A stretch of DNA of 42,217 nucleotides from Deltaproteobacteria bacterium. GTDB taxonomy: Bacteria; Desulfobacterota; GWC2-55-46; DRQE01. The stretch is taken from positions 1 to 42,217 of the forward strand of contig JACRCI010000001.1 of assembly GCA_016219105.1 (NCBI GenBank), given 5' to 3'. The translations under genes and the position numbers were made by a program. Below are positions 31,118 through 42,069 of the stretch, piece after piece (positions within the stretch are counted from its first letter, which is position 1; every line of letters begins with the position of its first letter). The notes under the pieces were generated by a model, which did no database searches, was not told where the DNA came from, and saw only the letters and a list, made by a program, of their open reading frames with translations.

Positions 31118-31861
31118 ATGGATAAACTTCTCTTCGAAAGACTTCCCCGGCATATCGCTATAATAATGGACGGCAACGGGCGGTGGGCCATGAAAAAACG
31201 CCTTACGCGCATAAAGGGCCACCGTAAGGGTGTAGAAGCGGCCAGGGATGTCGTTACGTTTTCGCGTGAACTTGGCATAGAGTATCTCACCCTTTACACC
31301 TTTTCCAGGGATAACTGGAACCGTCCGGCCTACGAGGTGCGTATGCTCATGGCGTTCCTTGAGAGGCATTTAAGGAGCGAGGCCCCGAGCATGATTGAAA
31401 ACAACATCCGCTTCAGGGCCGTCGGGAACATGAGAGAACTGCCGCCGGGCGTAAGGGGCGCAGTAGAGGAGGTCGAGGAAAAGACCCGGACCAATAGCGG
31501 CATGAACCTTCAACTCGCGATAAGCTACAGCGCGAGGGCCGAGATAGCCGACGCGTGCAGGGCCATCGCGGAGAAGGTTCGCCAGGGGGTCCTGCGCGTT
31601 GACGACATAGACGAAGACACGGTGGGCGGCTCGCTTTACACCGCCGGGATACCGGACCCGGACCTCCTCATAAGGACAAGCGGGGAGAGGAGGCTTTCGA
31701 ATTTTCTCCTCTGGCAGGTAGCCTACACCGAACTTTACATAACGGACGTCCTGTGGCCCGATTTCACGCGGGAAGACCTCCTTATGGCCATAAGGGACTT
31801 CCAGACGCGGGAACGCAGGTTCGGGTTGACCCGCGAGCAGCTCGACGGGGTCATGGGCTGA
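31118..31861 (+). CDS. uppS: Undecaprenyl diphosphate synthase
   Basis: UppS is a cis-prenyltransferase that makes the C55 lipid carrier for peptidoglycan. The active-site segment HIAIIMDGNGRWAMKK with the key Asp, GHRKGVEAARDVV, TLYTFSRDNWNRP, and PDLLIRTSGERRLSNFLLWQVAYTELYI are complete. The 247-residue size is typical. It lacks a Shine-Dalgarno sequence. It is followed by cdsA, dxr and rseP, a common order. Confidence 0.97.
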   Translation: MDKLLFERLPRHIAIIMDGNGRWAMKKRLTRIKGHRKGVEAARDVVTFSRELGIEYLTLYTFSRDNWNRPAYEVRMLMAFLERHLRSEAPSMIENNIRFRAVGNMRELPPGVRGAVEEVEEKTRTNSGMNLQLAISYSARAEIADACRAIAEKVRQGVLRVDDIDEDTVGGSLYTAGIPDPDLLIRTSGERRLSNFLLWQVAYTELYITDVLWPDFTREDLLMAIRDFQTRERRFGLTREQLDGVMG

Positions 31862-31904
31862 GCAGAACCCGCCGTGGTTTTTATTTTCTTAAGGGAGGGA
31901 AAAT

Positions 31905-32702
31905 CTGAAGAGGCTCTTCAGCGGTTTTTTTCTAATCCCCCTTGTCATCATCATAGCCCTCTACACATCCAGGTTCTGGTTGGCCTTCACGGTCACGCTG
32001 CTTGTGGTTTTAGCCCTCCGTGAGTTTACCGCTATTACATCGGCAGAAGGGGACGCGGGGTGGGACGCCGTAGCCGTGGCCGTGGGGGCCGGGTTGCCCT
32101 TTGTTTTTTACCTGAACCGGCCGGATCTTATTCTTTCGTATCTCTTTCTGGCGCCGTTTGTTTTTTTTGCGGCGCGGATGTTTTCGGGCGGGGCAATTTC
32201 CGTTTCGGTATCGTGGGTAGCGGCAAGGGTATTGGGGGTTATCTACATAGCCCTTCCGCTTTCGCATTTCATCCTGATAGGGGACGCCGAAAACGGCAGG
32301 CTGTGGATACTCTTTCTTTTCGCGGTGGTATGGTCCAACGATACCATGGCCTACGTCGTTGGCAAGACCCTGGGCAGCCGCGCTCTCGCGCCTTCGATAA
32401 GCCCCGGTAAGACCGTGGAAGGGGCGCTGGGCGGCTGGATAGGCGGGGTGGTAGCGGCGTATCTCTTTAACAGGTTTTCCGGCATAGGGATGGCCGGCGG
32501 CGGGGTCATTTTCATCGCTGTCACGCTCGGCGCGGTTTCGCTCCTCGGAGACCTTTTCGAATCCATGCTGAAAAGGGGCGCCGGGGTCAAGGATTCCGGC
32601 AATCTGATACCGGGGCACGGGGGAGTGCTCGACAGGATTGACGGCGTTATATTTTCCGTGCCGGTACTCTATTATTACATTTTATGGCGGGGCATGGTTT
32701 GA
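31905..32702 (+). CDS. cdsA: Phosphatidate cytidylyltransferase, probable CTG start
   Basis: CdsA makes CDP-diacylglycerol from phosphatidic acid and CTP, the precursor for PssA and other enzymes. The signature GDLFESMLKRGAGVKDSGNLIPGHGGVLDRIDG is near the C-terminus, and about seven membrane helices precede it. The track starts at an internal TTG (31980) and loses the first helix. Upstream the frame stays open back to a TAA at 31890 and has no ATG, GTG or TTG; CTG at 31905 begins the family N-terminus LKRLFSGFFLIPLVIIIAL and has GGGAGGG five bases before it. That gives 265 residues, the usual size. It overlaps the dxr start. Confidence 0.9.
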   Translation: MKRLFSGFFLIPLVIIIALYTSRFWLAFTVTLLVVLALREFTAITSAEGDAGWDAVAVAVGAGLPFVFYLNRPDLILSYLFLAPFVFFAARMFSGGAISVSVSWVAARVLGVIYIALPLSHFILIGDAENGRLWILFLFAVVWSNDTMAYVVGKTLGSRALAPSISPGKTVEGALGGWIGGVVAAYLFNRFSGIGMAGGGVIFIAVTLGAVSLLGDLFESMLKRGAGVKDSGNLIPGHGGVLDRIDGVIFSVPVLYYYILWRGMV

Positions 32703-33889
32703 AGGCCGGGGAGAAGAAGGCCGTGGCAATCGTAGGTTCGACCGGCTCCATCGGCCGCTCCACGCTCGATGTCATCCGCGCAAACCCCGCGAGGTTCAGG
32801 GTCGTGGCCCTTGCCGCGGGCAGGAATACCGGGCTTTTAAAAAGGCAGATACGCGAGTTCTCTCCGGCCTTTGTGTCGGTCCTTACCGAGGACGCGGCGA
32901 AGGACGTTGCGAGACATTTCCCGTATCTGAGGCGCGCCGTCGGTTTCGGCACGCTCGGCGCCTCAAGGGCCGCGGCGCACGGGGAGGCGGACATAACGGT
33001 ATCGGCGATAGTGGGCGCGGCGGGTTTCCTGCCGACTCTCGCCGCGATAAAGGCGGGCCATGACGTCGCGCTCGCCAACAAAGAGACCCTTGTCATGGGC
33101 GGAGCCCTGGTAATGGGGGAGGCCAGGAAAATGGGCGTCCGTATGCTTCCGGTGGACAGCGAGCACTCCGCGGTTTTTCAGGCCCTTCAGGGGCACAGGC
33201 TCCGGGACGTAAAAAGAATAATACTTACGGCCTCCGGCGGCCCTTTTCTCAGGACGGCGCTTAAGGGGATAAGGAAAGCGACCCCGGCCGAGGCGCTCGC
33301 GCACCCGACGTGGTCCATGGGCAGGAGGATCACCGTTGATTCGGCCACCTTGATGAACAAGGCCTTCGAGGTGATAGAGGCCCGCTGGCTCTTCGGCGTT
33401 ACGCCGGATAAGATCGCCGTGTGCGTGCACCCGCAGAGCGTTGTCCATTCGATGGTCGAATACATAGACGGCTCGATAGTGGCGCAGATGGGCTCATCCG
33501 ACATGAAGGGGCCGATCGCCTACGCGCTGGCGTATCCGGAAAGGATTAATGCCCCGGTAAAGCCGTTTGACATTACGGGGAAAACCCTTACGTTTCTCAA
33601 GCCCGATCCGAGGAGGTTCCCGTGCCTCGGCCTCGCCTACAGCGCCATGGAACTGGGCGAGACGGCCGCAAGCGTCCTTAACGCCGCGGACGAGGTCTGC
33701 GTGGAGGAGTTTCTTAAAGGAACGATAGGGTTTACGGACATATACGGGACGGTTGCGTCGGTGCTCGAGGGGCACAGGCCGTGGAAGGTGAAAACGGTTG
33801 ACGACATATTGGAGGCCGACCGGTGGGCGAGGGAGGCCGCGAGGAATTTCATAATGAAAGGGAAGTGTCGCGGGGGCAGGAGCATATGA
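32684..33889 (+). CDS. dxr: 1-deoxy-D-xylulose 5-phosphate reductoisomerase
   Basis: Dxr makes 2-C-methylerythritol 4-phosphate in the non-mevalonate isoprenoid pathway, using NADPH. The NADPH site VAIVGSTGSIGRSTLDVI is at the N-terminus; ALANKETLVMGG, VDSEHSAVFQALQG and TVDSATLMNKAFEVIEARWLF form the metal and substrate site. The length of 401 is slightly long because of the ATG at 32684 inside cdsA; TTG at 32699 is an alternative. Its stop overlaps the rseP start in ATGA. Together with uppS it links isoprenoid synthesis to cell wall carrier supply. Confidence 0.96.
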   Translation: MAGHGLKAGEKKAVAIVGSTGSIGRSTLDVIRANPARFRVVALAAGRNTGLLKRQIREFSPAFVSVLTEDAAKDVARHFPYLRRAVGFGTLGASRAAAHGEADITVSAIVGAAGFLPTLAAIKAGHDVALANKETLVMGGALVMGEARKMGVRMLPVDSEHSAVFQALQGHRLRDVKRIILTASGGPFLRTALKGIRKATPAEALAHPTWSMGRRITVDSATLMNKAFEVIEARWLFGVTPDKIAVCVHPQSVVHSMVEYIDGSIVAQMGSSDMKGPIAYALAYPERINAPVKPFDITGKTLTFLKPDPRRFPCLGLAYSAMELGETAASVLNAADEVCVEEFLKGTIGFTDIYGTVASVLEGHRPWKVKTVDDILEADRWAREAARNFIMKGKCRGGRSI

Positions 33890-35187
33890 CGACTCTGGTA
33901 TCGTTTCTTATAGTCCTCGGCATAATGATATTGATACACGAGTTCGGGCATTTCGCGGTGGCGAAGTTGTCCGGGGTCGGGGTGGAGAGGTTTTCACTCG
34001 GCTTCGGGCCGAGGCTCCTCAAGGTGAAAAAGGGGGAGACCGAGTACTGTCTTTCGGCCATACCGTTCGGAGGGTACGTGAAGATGGTGGGGGAGAGTTC
34101 CGGGGAAGAGGTGAAGGATGAGGATAGATCGCGGTCGTTCAGCGCGAAGCCTATCCTCGCGCGCGTGCTTATAGTCGCGGCCGGCTCCATAATGAACCTC
34201 GTCCTTGCCCTTATACTCTTCCCCCTTATTTTTATGATGGGGATAGAGGTGCCGGCATACCTCTCTTACCGGCCGGAGGTGGGTCACGTGGCTTCCCTCG
34301 GCGCCGCGGAAAAAGCCGGGTTGAAAAAAGGCGACGTAATCGAAGAGGTTGATGGAAAGGCCGTAAAGACGTGGGAAGGGCTTTACAAGATAGTGGCAAT
34401 GAGCCCGGCGAAGCCCCTGAGCTTTAAATTCCGGAGGGATGGGACCCTCTTTGTCCGCACCATGGTGCCGGAGTCATCCGGCGACATGGGCATGGGGATA
34501 GGGGGTTTTTATCCACCAATGCCGGCCCGCATCGGGGCCGTGTCAAAGGGCTATCCCGCGGAAAAGTCCGGCATCAAGCCGGACGACCTGATTAAGGCCG
34601 TGGACGGCGAGCCCGTAACGCACTGGGCCGAGATGCAGGAGAGGGTCAGAAGGGACGGGAAGGAAAAGACGTTTCTCATCGAGAGGGAGGGCGCGGATTT
34701 CGAGGTGAGGATGACCCCGACCTACAACGCTGAGGCGAAGCTATACCTCATCGGGGTAATGCAGAGAGAGGAAACCGTCCGGAGGAGTTACGGGTTTTTT
34801 GAATCCATAAAGCTCGGAATGGGAAAGGCCGTTGAGCTCACCGTGTTCCTTTTTGCGATAATAAAGGGGCTGATAGTCGGCGCGTATTCCATCAAAAGCC
34901 TCGGCGGCCCCATTATGATAGCGCAGGTCGCCGGCAGGGCCGCCGAGAGCGGCGTCGTTGACATACTTTCGATACTCGCGTTCCTGAGCCTTCAGCTCGG
35001 CATAATAAACCTGCTCCCGATACCGGTGCTCGACGGCGGGCATCTCTTTTTCTTCGTTATAGAGTGGGTGAGGGGCAGACCCCTGAGCGAGAGGATAATC
35101 GGCATAGCCCAACAGGTGGGAATGGCGCTCCTTATCACGCTCATGGTGGTGGTGACATGGAACGATATAATGCGGTTTTTCGACTGA
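33886..35187 (+). CDS. rseP: RseP/site-2 zinc metalloprotease
   Basis: A membrane-embedded intramembrane protease that cleaves anti-sigma factors or leftover signal peptides. HEFGHF near residue 19-24 is the zinc-binding HExxH; two PDZ domains follow (GHVASLGAAEKAGLKKGDVIEEVDG and ARIGAVSKGYPAEKSGIKPDDLIKAVDGEPV); NLLPIPVLDGGHL supplies the third ligand. The track's start at 33823 adds 21 unlikely residues; ATG at 33886 overlaps the dxr stop and has GGGGCAGG upstream. This gives 433 residues. Confidence 0.95.
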   Translation: MTTLVSFLIVLGIMILIHEFGHFAVAKLSGVGVERFSLGFGPRLLKVKKGETEYCLSAIPFGGYVKMVGESSGEEVKDEDRSRSFSAKPILARVLIVAAGSIMNLVLALILFPLIFMMGIEVPAYLSYRPEVGHVASLGAAEKAGLKKGDVIEEVDGKAVKTWEGLYKIVAMSPAKPLSFKFRRDGTLFVRTMVPESSGDMGMGIGGFYPPMPARIGAVSKGYPAEKSGIKPDDLIKAVDGEPVTHWAEMQERVRRDGKEKTFLIEREGADFEVRMTPTYNAEAKLYLIGVMQREETVRRSYGFFESIKLGMGKAVELTVFLFAIIKGLIVGAYSIKSLGGPIMIAQVAGRAAESGVVDILSILAFLSLQLGIINLLPIPVLDGGHLFFFVIEWVRGRPLSERIIGIAQQVGMALLITLMVVVTWNDIMRFFD

Positions 35188-35205
35188 GCGGGGGAAAAGG
35201 AAGAA

Positions 35206-35931
35206 GTGCGCATACTTTCGTTTGACACATCATCCCGGTCCGGGGGCATCGCCCTTATCGAGGATGGAAGGCTTACGGCCGAGTGCGTGGTGGCCGACGT
35301 GGGCGCGCCCTCGGCATGGCTCCTTAACGGCGTGGATGGTTTTTTAAAGGGGCTTGGAAGGACGCTCGAAGAAATAGACGCGTTAGCCGTCGGGGTAGGG
35401 CCGGGTTCTTTCACCGGCCTTCGGATCGGCGTAAGCGCGGCGAAGGGGCTTGGCTGGGCTCTTGAAAAGCCGGTTATAGGGGTGTCCACGCTCGAGGCGC
35501 TCGCGATGAACGCGCCTTACGGCAACTTAAGGGTCTGTCCGGTACTCGATGCCCGGAAAAAGGAGGTTTACGCGGCTGTCTTTACGTCATCCGGCCGAGG
35601 GGTTGAGAGGATTGCCGGGGATTGCGTCGTTAGCTTGCAGGGGCTTTTTGAACTGATAGATAAAACCGGCTCAGGGCCGGTGGTATTTCTGGGCAACGCC
35701 CTCGGGGTTTATGCGGAACTGATAGAAAAGAACGTGAATCCCGCGATTATCGCGTCCGAACCGCTATGGCATCCGAGGGCCTCGAATATCGGGGTGATTG
35801 CCTTCAGAGACCGCGGCGCCGCCGCCCGGCCCGAGGATATAACCCCGGTTTATCTCAGGAAATCAGAGGCCGAGCTTAAAATCCAGGAGGGGGGAAGGAA
35901 AGCTGCGCTGTTGACATTGTTTAAGCCATAG
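35206..35931 (+). CDS. tsaB: tRNA threonylcarbamoyladenosine biosynthesis protein TsaB
   Basis: TsaB (YeaZ) is a partner of TsaD in making the t6A base of ANN-decoding tRNAs. The 241-residue protein begins MRILSFDTSSRSGGIALIEDG and carries VGVGPGSFTGLRIGVSAAKGL, the family signature, then PVLDARKKEVYAAVF. The start is GTG with AAGGAAGA upstream. It follows rseP by 18 bases and completes this operon. Confidence 0.93.
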   Translation: MRILSFDTSSRSGGIALIEDGRLTAECVVADVGAPSAWLLNGVDGFLKGLGRTLEEIDALAVGVGPGSFTGLRIGVSAAKGLGWALEKPVIGVSTLEALAMNAPYGNLRVCPVLDARKKEVYAAVFTSSGRGVERIAGDCVVSLQGLFELIDKTGSGPVVFLGNALGVYAELIEKNVNPAIIASEPLWHPRASNIGVIAFRDRGAAARPEDITPVYLRKSEAELKIQEGGRKAALLTLFKP

Positions 35932-36002
35932 GTTAATATTTTCTTTTATATGTAAGGCCGCGGATTTTTTCTGAAAAAGTCAAAAAAAGGAGGCCCGCCC
36001 CC

Positions 36003-36260
36003 ATGGGTAAGATTAATAAGGTTAATAAGACCGGTAAAGGCGATAACGGCAACAAGGGGAAGGTGGAAAAACTCCTCAAGGAGAGCGGAGAGTTCAGGGA
36101 GGTTTATAACGAGCACCGCGAGTACCGCAAAAAAGTGGACAAGCTGGATAAAAAGGCGGTTCTGACGAATGACGAAGAGGTTGAGAAAAAAAAGCTGAAG
36201 AAGCTTAAGCTCGTGTTGAAGGACAGGATGGAAAGGATGCTCGCCGAGACCTGCGATTGA
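36003..36260 (+). CDS. DUF465 small protein
   Basis: An 85-residue, Lys-rich helical protein whose middle (FREVYNEHREYRKKVDKLDK, then KKLKLVLKDRMERML) fits DUF465, a family of small coiled proteins of unknown role (YdcH in E. coli). The first 20 residues are basic and low in complexity. AAAAGGAGG precedes the ATG. It lies between tsaB and ilvD with about 70 bases upstream that show no clear promoter. Confidence 0.8.
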   Translation: MGKINKVNKTGKGDNGNKGKVEKLLKESGEFREVYNEHREYRKKVDKLDKKAVLTNDEEVEKKKLKKLKLVLKDRMERMLAETCD

Positions 36261-36308
36261 GGCCCGGCGCGGCCGGCCGCTTTAGCGCGATTGGTTACGC
36301 CCCATGCT

Positions 36309-37967
36309 ATGAGAAGCGATAGGATAAAAAAAGGTTCCGAAAGGGTGGCCCACAGGGCGCTCCTTTATGCAACAGGGATGCCCGGGGGGGAGATGAAAAA
36401 GCCCTTTGTCGGCGTGGCCACGAGCTTTACAGACCTCATCCCCGGACATATAGGGATGAGGGACCTGGAGAGGTTCATCGAGAAGGGCGTCCATACCGGC
36501 GGGGGATATCCCATGATATTCGGCCTTCCGGGCATATGCGACGGGATTGCCATGGGGCACAGGGGCATGAATTATTCGCTGCCCTCGAGGGAACTCATCG
36601 CCGACATCATCGAGAGCGTGGCCGAGGCCCACGCCCTCGACGGATTGGTGCTCCTTACCAACTGCGACAAGATTACGCCGGGGATGCTGATGGCGGCCGC
36701 GAGGCTCGACATACCGTCAATAGTCGTCACGGCCGGGCCCATGATGACCGGCCGTTACAGGGGCAGACGCCTTTCCTTCATAAGGAATACGTTCGAGGCC
36801 ATGGGGAGGCTCAGGGCCGGCAAGATATCTAAAAAGGAACTCGCGGCGTGCGAGCTCGGGGCGTGTCCCGGGGTGGGGAGCTGTCAGGGCCTTTATACCG
36901 CCAATACGATGAACTCCCTTACCGAGGCCATGGGCATGAGCCTCCCAATGTGCGGCACCGCGCCGGCCGTCTCAAGCGAAAAGCGCAGGATCGCCTTTGA
37001 AAGCGGGGTAAGGATAGTGGAGCTTATAACGAAAAATATCACCCCGCGCAGGATATTGACGAGAGGAGCCTTTGAAAACGCCATAATGGCGGACCTGGCC
37101 CTCGGGGGCTCGACCAACACGGTGCTGCACCTTCTCGCGGTGGCGAACGAGGCCGGGGTGAAACTTCCGCTCGAGCTCTTCGACACCTTGAGCAGGCGCA
37201 CCCCCCATATCGCCTCGCTTGAGCCGGTCGGGGACTATTACATGGAGGACCTCCACTGGGCCGGCGGCATACCCGCGGTCATGGCGAGGCTTAAAGACAG
37301 GATACGGGACAATCCGACCGTGTCGGGCCTCAGGATGAAGGAGATTATAAGGGGCGTGGACTACATAGACGGAGAGGTCTTAAGGACGGTTGACCGCCCT
37401 TACCATAAAGAGGGCGGGATAGCGGTATTGAAGGGGAACCTCGCCCCGCTCGGGGCCGTGGTCAAGCAGTCCGGCGTAAGCGACGGGATGATGCGTTTTA
37501 CCGGCAGGGCGCGGGTGTTCGATTCCGAAGAGGGGGCGATGGCCGCCATAACCGGCAACAGGATACGCAGCGGCGATGTCGTTGTTATAAGGTATGAAGG
37601 CCCCAGGGGCGGCCCGGGGATGCGCGAGATGCTCGCGCCCACGGCGATCCTTACGGGCATGGGGCTCGGGGACTCTGTCGCCCTCATAACCGACGGGAGG
37701 TTCTCCGGCGGCACCAGGGGCCCGTGCGTCGGACACATATCCCCCGAGGCCATGGAAGGCGGGCCTATCGCGCTCGTGAGGGAGGGCGACTCCATCGAGC
37801 TTGACATCCCGGCACGGACGCTTAAATTGAACGTGGCCGAGAGGGAGCTTAAAAAAAGAAGGACCGGATGGAAGCCCCCGAAGCCAAAGATAACAAAAGG
37901 GTGGCTCGCGAGGTATGCCGGTGTCGTGACGTCAGCCAATACCGGGGCCGTTGTAAGGGCGCAGTGA
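36309..37967 (+). CDS. ilvD: Dihydroxy-acid dehydratase
   Basis: IlvD dehydrates 2,3-dihydroxy-isovalerate and its homologue in valine and isoleucine synthesis, using an iron-sulfur cluster. Motifs: [44 protein letters not shown] with a cluster Cys, [18 protein letters not shown], and near the end [24 protein letters not shown] at 36309 (MRSDRIKKG) matches family starts; the track adds six residues by TTG at 36291. It is followed by ilvB after about 97 bases. Confidence 0.97.
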   Translation: MRSDRIKKGSERVAHRALLYATGMPGGEMKKPFVGVATSFTDLIPGHIGMRDLERFIEKGVHTGGGYPMIFGLPGICDGIAMGHRGMNYSLPSRELIADIIESVAEAHALDGLVLLTNCDKITPGMLMAAARLDIPSIVVTAGPMMTGRYRGRRLSFIRNTFEAMGRLRAGKISKKELAACELGACPGVGSCQGLYTANTMNSLTEAMGMSLPMCGTAPAVSSEKRRIAFESGVRIVELITKNITPRRILTRGAFENAIMADLALGGSTNTVLHLLAVANEAGVKLPLELFDTLSRRTPHIASLEPVGDYYMEDLHWAGGIPAVMARLKDRIRDNPTVSGLRMKEIIRGVDYIDGEVLRTVDRPYHKEGGIAVLKGNLAPLGAVVKQSGVSDGMMRFTGRARVFDSEEGAMAAITGNRIRSGDVVVIRYEGPRGGPGMREMLAPTAILTGMGLGDSVALITDGRFSGGTRGPCVGHISPEAMEGGPIALVREGDSIELDIPARTLKLNVAERELKKRRTGWKPPKPKITKGWLARYAGVVTSANTGAVVRAQ

Positions 37968-37968
37968 T

Positions 37969-37988
37969 CCGGCGCGGCCGGCAGGTTG
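37969..37988. repeat. Fragment resembling the 21-bp repeat, ilvD-ilvB gap
   Basis: CCGGCGCGGCCGGCAGGTTG is like the core-plus-linker half of the GGCCGGC type. It is a weak match and not part of a tandem run. Confidence 0.4.
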
Positions 37989-38064
37989 TTAGTTCTAATG
38001 CGCGGGATTAACTTTATGGCGCTAAATGACCGGATAATATGGAGATATAGATTGAGGATATGAG

Positions 38065-39762
38065 ATGAAAAAGACAGGCGCCGAGATATTTTTAGAATCA
38101 CTGATTAAAGAAGGCGTGGATACCATATTTGGGTATCCCGGAGGCGTTGTTCTGCCCATATACGACGCGCTTTACAAATCGCCGCTGAGGCACATCCTCG
38201 TCAGGCACGAGCAGGGGGCCGTGCACATGGCCGACGGCTACGCGAGGGCGACCGGAAGGCCGGGTGTCGTTCTCGTTACCTCGGGCCCGGGCGCGACGAA
38301 TACCGTTACCGGGATCGCGACGGCTTATATGGACTCCGTACCGGTTGTGGTCTTTACCGGACAGGTGCCGACGACGTTGATAGGGAACGACGCGTTTCAG
38401 GAGGCCGACATAGTCGGCATCACAAGGCCGTGCACTAAGCATAATTTCCTCGTGAAGGACATAAATGACCTGACGAGGATAATAAAAGAGGCGTTTTACA
38501 TCGCAACCACCGGGCGGCCAGGACCGGTGCTCGTGGACCTTCCGAAGGACGTGCTTTCGGCAGAGGCGGAGTTCGCGTATCCCGAGGGGGTCAACATCCC
38601 CGGATATCAGCCGACCTACAAGGGCCATGCGGGACAGATAACAAGGGCGATGGAACTCATCCTGACCTCCAAAAGGCCGGTCATTTACGCGGGGGGAGGG
38701 GTTGTAAGCTCCAACGCGGCAGTGGAGCTTACGCAGTTAGCAAGGAAGCTCGACATCCCTGTCACCACGACCCTCATGGGGCTCGGCGGTTTTCCGGGCA
38801 CGGACCCGCTCTTTATGGGCATGCTCGGGATGCACGGCACTTACGCCGCGAACATGGCGGTCACGAATACGGACTGCCTTATCGCCGTGGGCGCGAGGTT
38901 CGACGACAGGGTCGCCGGGAACATAGATGAGTTCGCTCCGTATGCAAAGATAATCCATATAGACATTGACCCGACTTCCATAAGCAAGAACGTCGCGGTT
39001 GACATACCGATAGTCGGGGACGTGAAAAGCGTCCTGCGGGAATTTTTAAAGCTGCCGCGCGCCGCAACGGGGCTGAAGGCGTTCAAGAAGGGCGTTACGG
39101 ACTGGCACGGCCAGATCTCGGAGTGGAGGCGCACCCATACCCTTACGGTAAAGCAGGACATGAAAGGAAGGATCAAGCCGCAGTACGTCATCGAAAGGAT
39201 ATATAAGATTACGGGCGGGGACGCCGTCATCTCGACCGAGGTCGGGCAGAACCAGATGTGGACCTCGCAGTTTTTCAGGTTCGCAAGCCCCCGGACGCTT
39301 TTGACCTCCGGCGGGCTCGGCACAATGGGCTACGGTTTCCCGGCCGCCATAGGGGCGCAGGTGGCCTTTCCGGATAAAACCGTCATAGACATCGCGGGCG
39401 ACGGCTCGATACAGATGAACATACAGGAGATGGCGACAGCGGTGCAGGAAAAACTCCCCGTGAAGGTCGCGATACTTAATAACAGGTTCCTCGGAATGGT
39501 CAGACAGTGGCAGGAGTTTTTTTACGATAAACGTTATTCCTATACATGCATCGGGAACAGGCCCGATTTCGTGAAGCTCGCCGAGGCCTACGGCGCAGTG
39601 GGACTGAGGGCCACAAAGCCCTCCGAGGTTGACGGAGTCATAAAAAAGGCGCTCAAGGTAAAGGACAGGCCCGTCCTGATGGACTTTGTAGTGGACGCCG
39701 CGGAGAACGTCTATCCGATGGTGCCGTCGGGCCAGCCCCTGAGCAAGATGCTGCTTGTGTAG
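38065..39762 (+). CDS. ilvB: Acetolactate synthase, large subunit
   Basis: The catalytic subunit of acetolactate (acetohydroxyacid) synthase, thiamine-diphosphate dependent, first common step of branched-chain amino-acid synthesis. Signatures: [16 protein letters not shown] and [22 protein letters not shown] at the N-terminus, the catalytic Glu in [18 protein letters not shown] with [14 protein letters not shown] for ThDP-Mg binding. The length of 565 is standard. It is 36 bases upstream of ilvH. Confidence 0.97.
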   Translation: MKKTGAEIFLESLIKEGVDTIFGYPGGVVLPIYDALYKSPLRHILVRHEQGAVHMADGYARATGRPGVVLVTSGPGATNTVTGIATAYMDSVPVVVFTGQVPTTLIGNDAFQEADIVGITRPCTKHNFLVKDINDLTRIIKEAFYIATTGRPGPVLVDLPKDVLSAEAEFAYPEGVNIPGYQPTYKGHAGQITRAMELILTSKRPVIYAGGGVVSSNAAVELTQLARKLDIPVTTTLMGLGGFPGTDPLFMGMLGMHGTYAANMAVTNTDCLIAVGARFDDRVAGNIDEFAPYAKIIHIDIDPTSISKNVAVDIPIVGDVKSVLREFLKLPRAATGLKAFKKGVTDWHGQISEWRRTHTLTVKQDMKGRIKPQYVIERIYKITGGDAVISTEVGQNQMWTSQFFRFASPRTLLTSGGLGTMGYGFPAAIGAQVAFPDKTVIDIAGDGSIQMNIQEMATAVQEKLPVKVAILNNRFLGMVRQWQEFFYDKRYSYTCIGNRPDFVKLAEAYGAVGLRATKPSEVDGVIKKALKVKDRPVLMDFVVDAAENVYPMVPSGQPLSKMLLV

Positions 39763-39798
39763 CATCCCTTAAGTCCGGGCAAGCGGTGGAGGGTTATC

Positions 39799-40284
39799 AT
39801 GCGTCATACCATATCGGTTCTTGTGACAAACGAATTCGGGGTGCTCTCCCGGATAGCCGGGCTTTTTTCCGGAAGGGGGTTCAACATAGAAAGCCTCTGC
39901 GTGGCCGAGACATCGGATGAGTTGGTCTCCCGCATGACCATAGTCACGAGCGGAGACGACAGGATAATCGAGCAGATTACGAAGCAGCTCAATAAACTCA
40001 TCAACGTCATAAAGGTGCATGATCTCACCGGCGAGGAGTACATAAACAGGGAACTCGCCCTTATAAAGGTGAATTCCACGGCCGAAACGAGGGCCGAGAT
40101 CCTCGGCATAGTTGACATCTTCAGGGCCAAGGTCGTGGACGTAAGCCCACGCACCTACACGGTGGAGATTACCGGGGACGAGGAGAAGATACGGGCGATA
40201 ACCGAACTCTTGAAACCGTTTGGCGTGAAGGAGATAGCCAAGACCGGCAGGATCGCCATGGCGAGAAGCCTGAAGGTAAAATAG
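39799..40284 (+). CDS. ilvH: Acetolactate synthase, small (regulatory) subunit
   Basis: The regulatory partner of IlvB, with an N-terminal ACT domain (HTISVLVTNEFGVLSRIAGLFSGRGFNIESLCV) that binds valine and a C-terminal domain. At 161 residues it is the common bacterial form. GGAGGG lies upstream of the ATG. Confidence 0.96.
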   Translation: MRHTISVLVTNEFGVLSRIAGLFSGRGFNIESLCVAETSDELVSRMTIVTSGDDRIIEQITKQLNKLINVIKVHDLTGEEYINRELALIKVNSTAETRAEILGIVDIFRAKVVDVSPRTYTVEITGDEEKIRAITELLKPFGVKEIAKTGRIAMARSLKVK

Positions 40285-41337
<1,053 letters not shown>

Positions 41338-41351
41338 GGTCCCGGGGGAAG

Positions 41352-41996
41352 ATGCGTATTCCGCTGGCACGCGAGGGCGCTCCATTCATTGTTTTGTCGG
41401 CGGCCGTTACGGCGCTGGTATTTTTTTCGGGATTACGAAAGACGTCCGTTGTTTTTCTGGCGTTAAGCTGGTTCGTTGTCTGGTTTTTCAGGGACCCCCG
41501 GAGGGAGATACCCGGGGAGCCCGGTTCCATAGTGAGCCCGGCGGACGGACGGGTCATAAAGGTCGAAAAGGCGAGGGAAGAAAGACTCCTCATGGACGAG
41601 GCGCTCAAGATAAGCATCTTCATGAACGTCTTTAACGTCCACGTAAACAGGGCGCCTTACGACGCCGGCGTTTTAAAGGTGCTCTATAACCCCGGAAGGT
41701 TCTTATCCGCCGACCTCGACAAGGCGTCCGAGGAAAACGAGCGGAACTCGATACTCATGGAGGCACGGGGAAAGGCCGAAGGCGGCAGGAGGTTCGTGGT
41801 CTGCCAGATAGCCGGGCTTATCGCGCGCAGGATCGTCTGCAGGGTCTCGGAGGGTTCGGCGGTTAAAAAGGGCGACAGGATCGGGATGATAAGGTTCGGT
41901 TCGAGGCTGGACGTTTATCTGCCGCCCTCGGTTAGAATAAAAGTGAAGGTCGGGGATAAGGTGAAGGCCGGCAGTTCAATTCTCGGCTGGTGGTGA
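41352..41996 (+). CDS. psd: Phosphatidylserine decarboxylase, short type
   Basis: Psd makes phosphatidylethanolamine from phosphatidylserine by a pyruvoyl group made through self-cleavage. The 214-residue protein is the short (archaeal-like) type with two N-terminal membrane segments (about 10-50), VSPADGRV, FMNVFNVHVNRAP with a catalytic His, and the cleavage site Gly-Ser in KAGSSILGWW at the C-terminus. It is followed by pssA, which makes its substrate from CDP-diacylglycerol, the product of CdsA in this window. Confidence 0.94.
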   Translation: MRIPLAREGAPFIVLSAAVTALVFFSGLRKTSVVFLALSWFVVWFFRDPRREIPGEPGSIVSPADGRVIKVEKAREERLLMDEALKISIFMNVFNVHVNRAPYDAGVLKVLYNPGRFLSADLDKASEENERNSILMEARGKAEGGRRFVVCQIAGLIARRIVCRVSEGSAVKKGDRIGMIRFGSRLDVYLPPSVRIKVKVGDKVKAGSSILGWW

Positions 41997-42011
41997 TCCG
42001 GGGGGTTTAAA

Positions 42012-42055
42012 GCCGGCGAGGCCGGTTGGCGCGGCCGGCGCGGGGCCGGCTGGTT
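42012..42055. repeat. 21-bp repeat family, psd-pssA gap
   Basis: Units AGCCGGCGAGGCCGGTTGGC, GCGGCCGGCG and GGGGCCGGCTGGTT lie between psd and pssA, right before the AAAGGAGGG ribosome binding site of pssA. Confidence 0.7.
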
Positions 42056-42069
42056 AAAAGGAGGGATGT

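Noticed and set aside
37968-38064. T-box or leader-peptide attenuator before ilvB
   Set aside because: No run of Leu, Val or Ile codons in a small ORF, no T-box motif and no terminator hairpin were seen.
37400-38101. 233-codon minus-strand ORF
   Set aside because: Antisense of ilvD; the product is low-complexity Ser/Pro/Leu-rich sequence.
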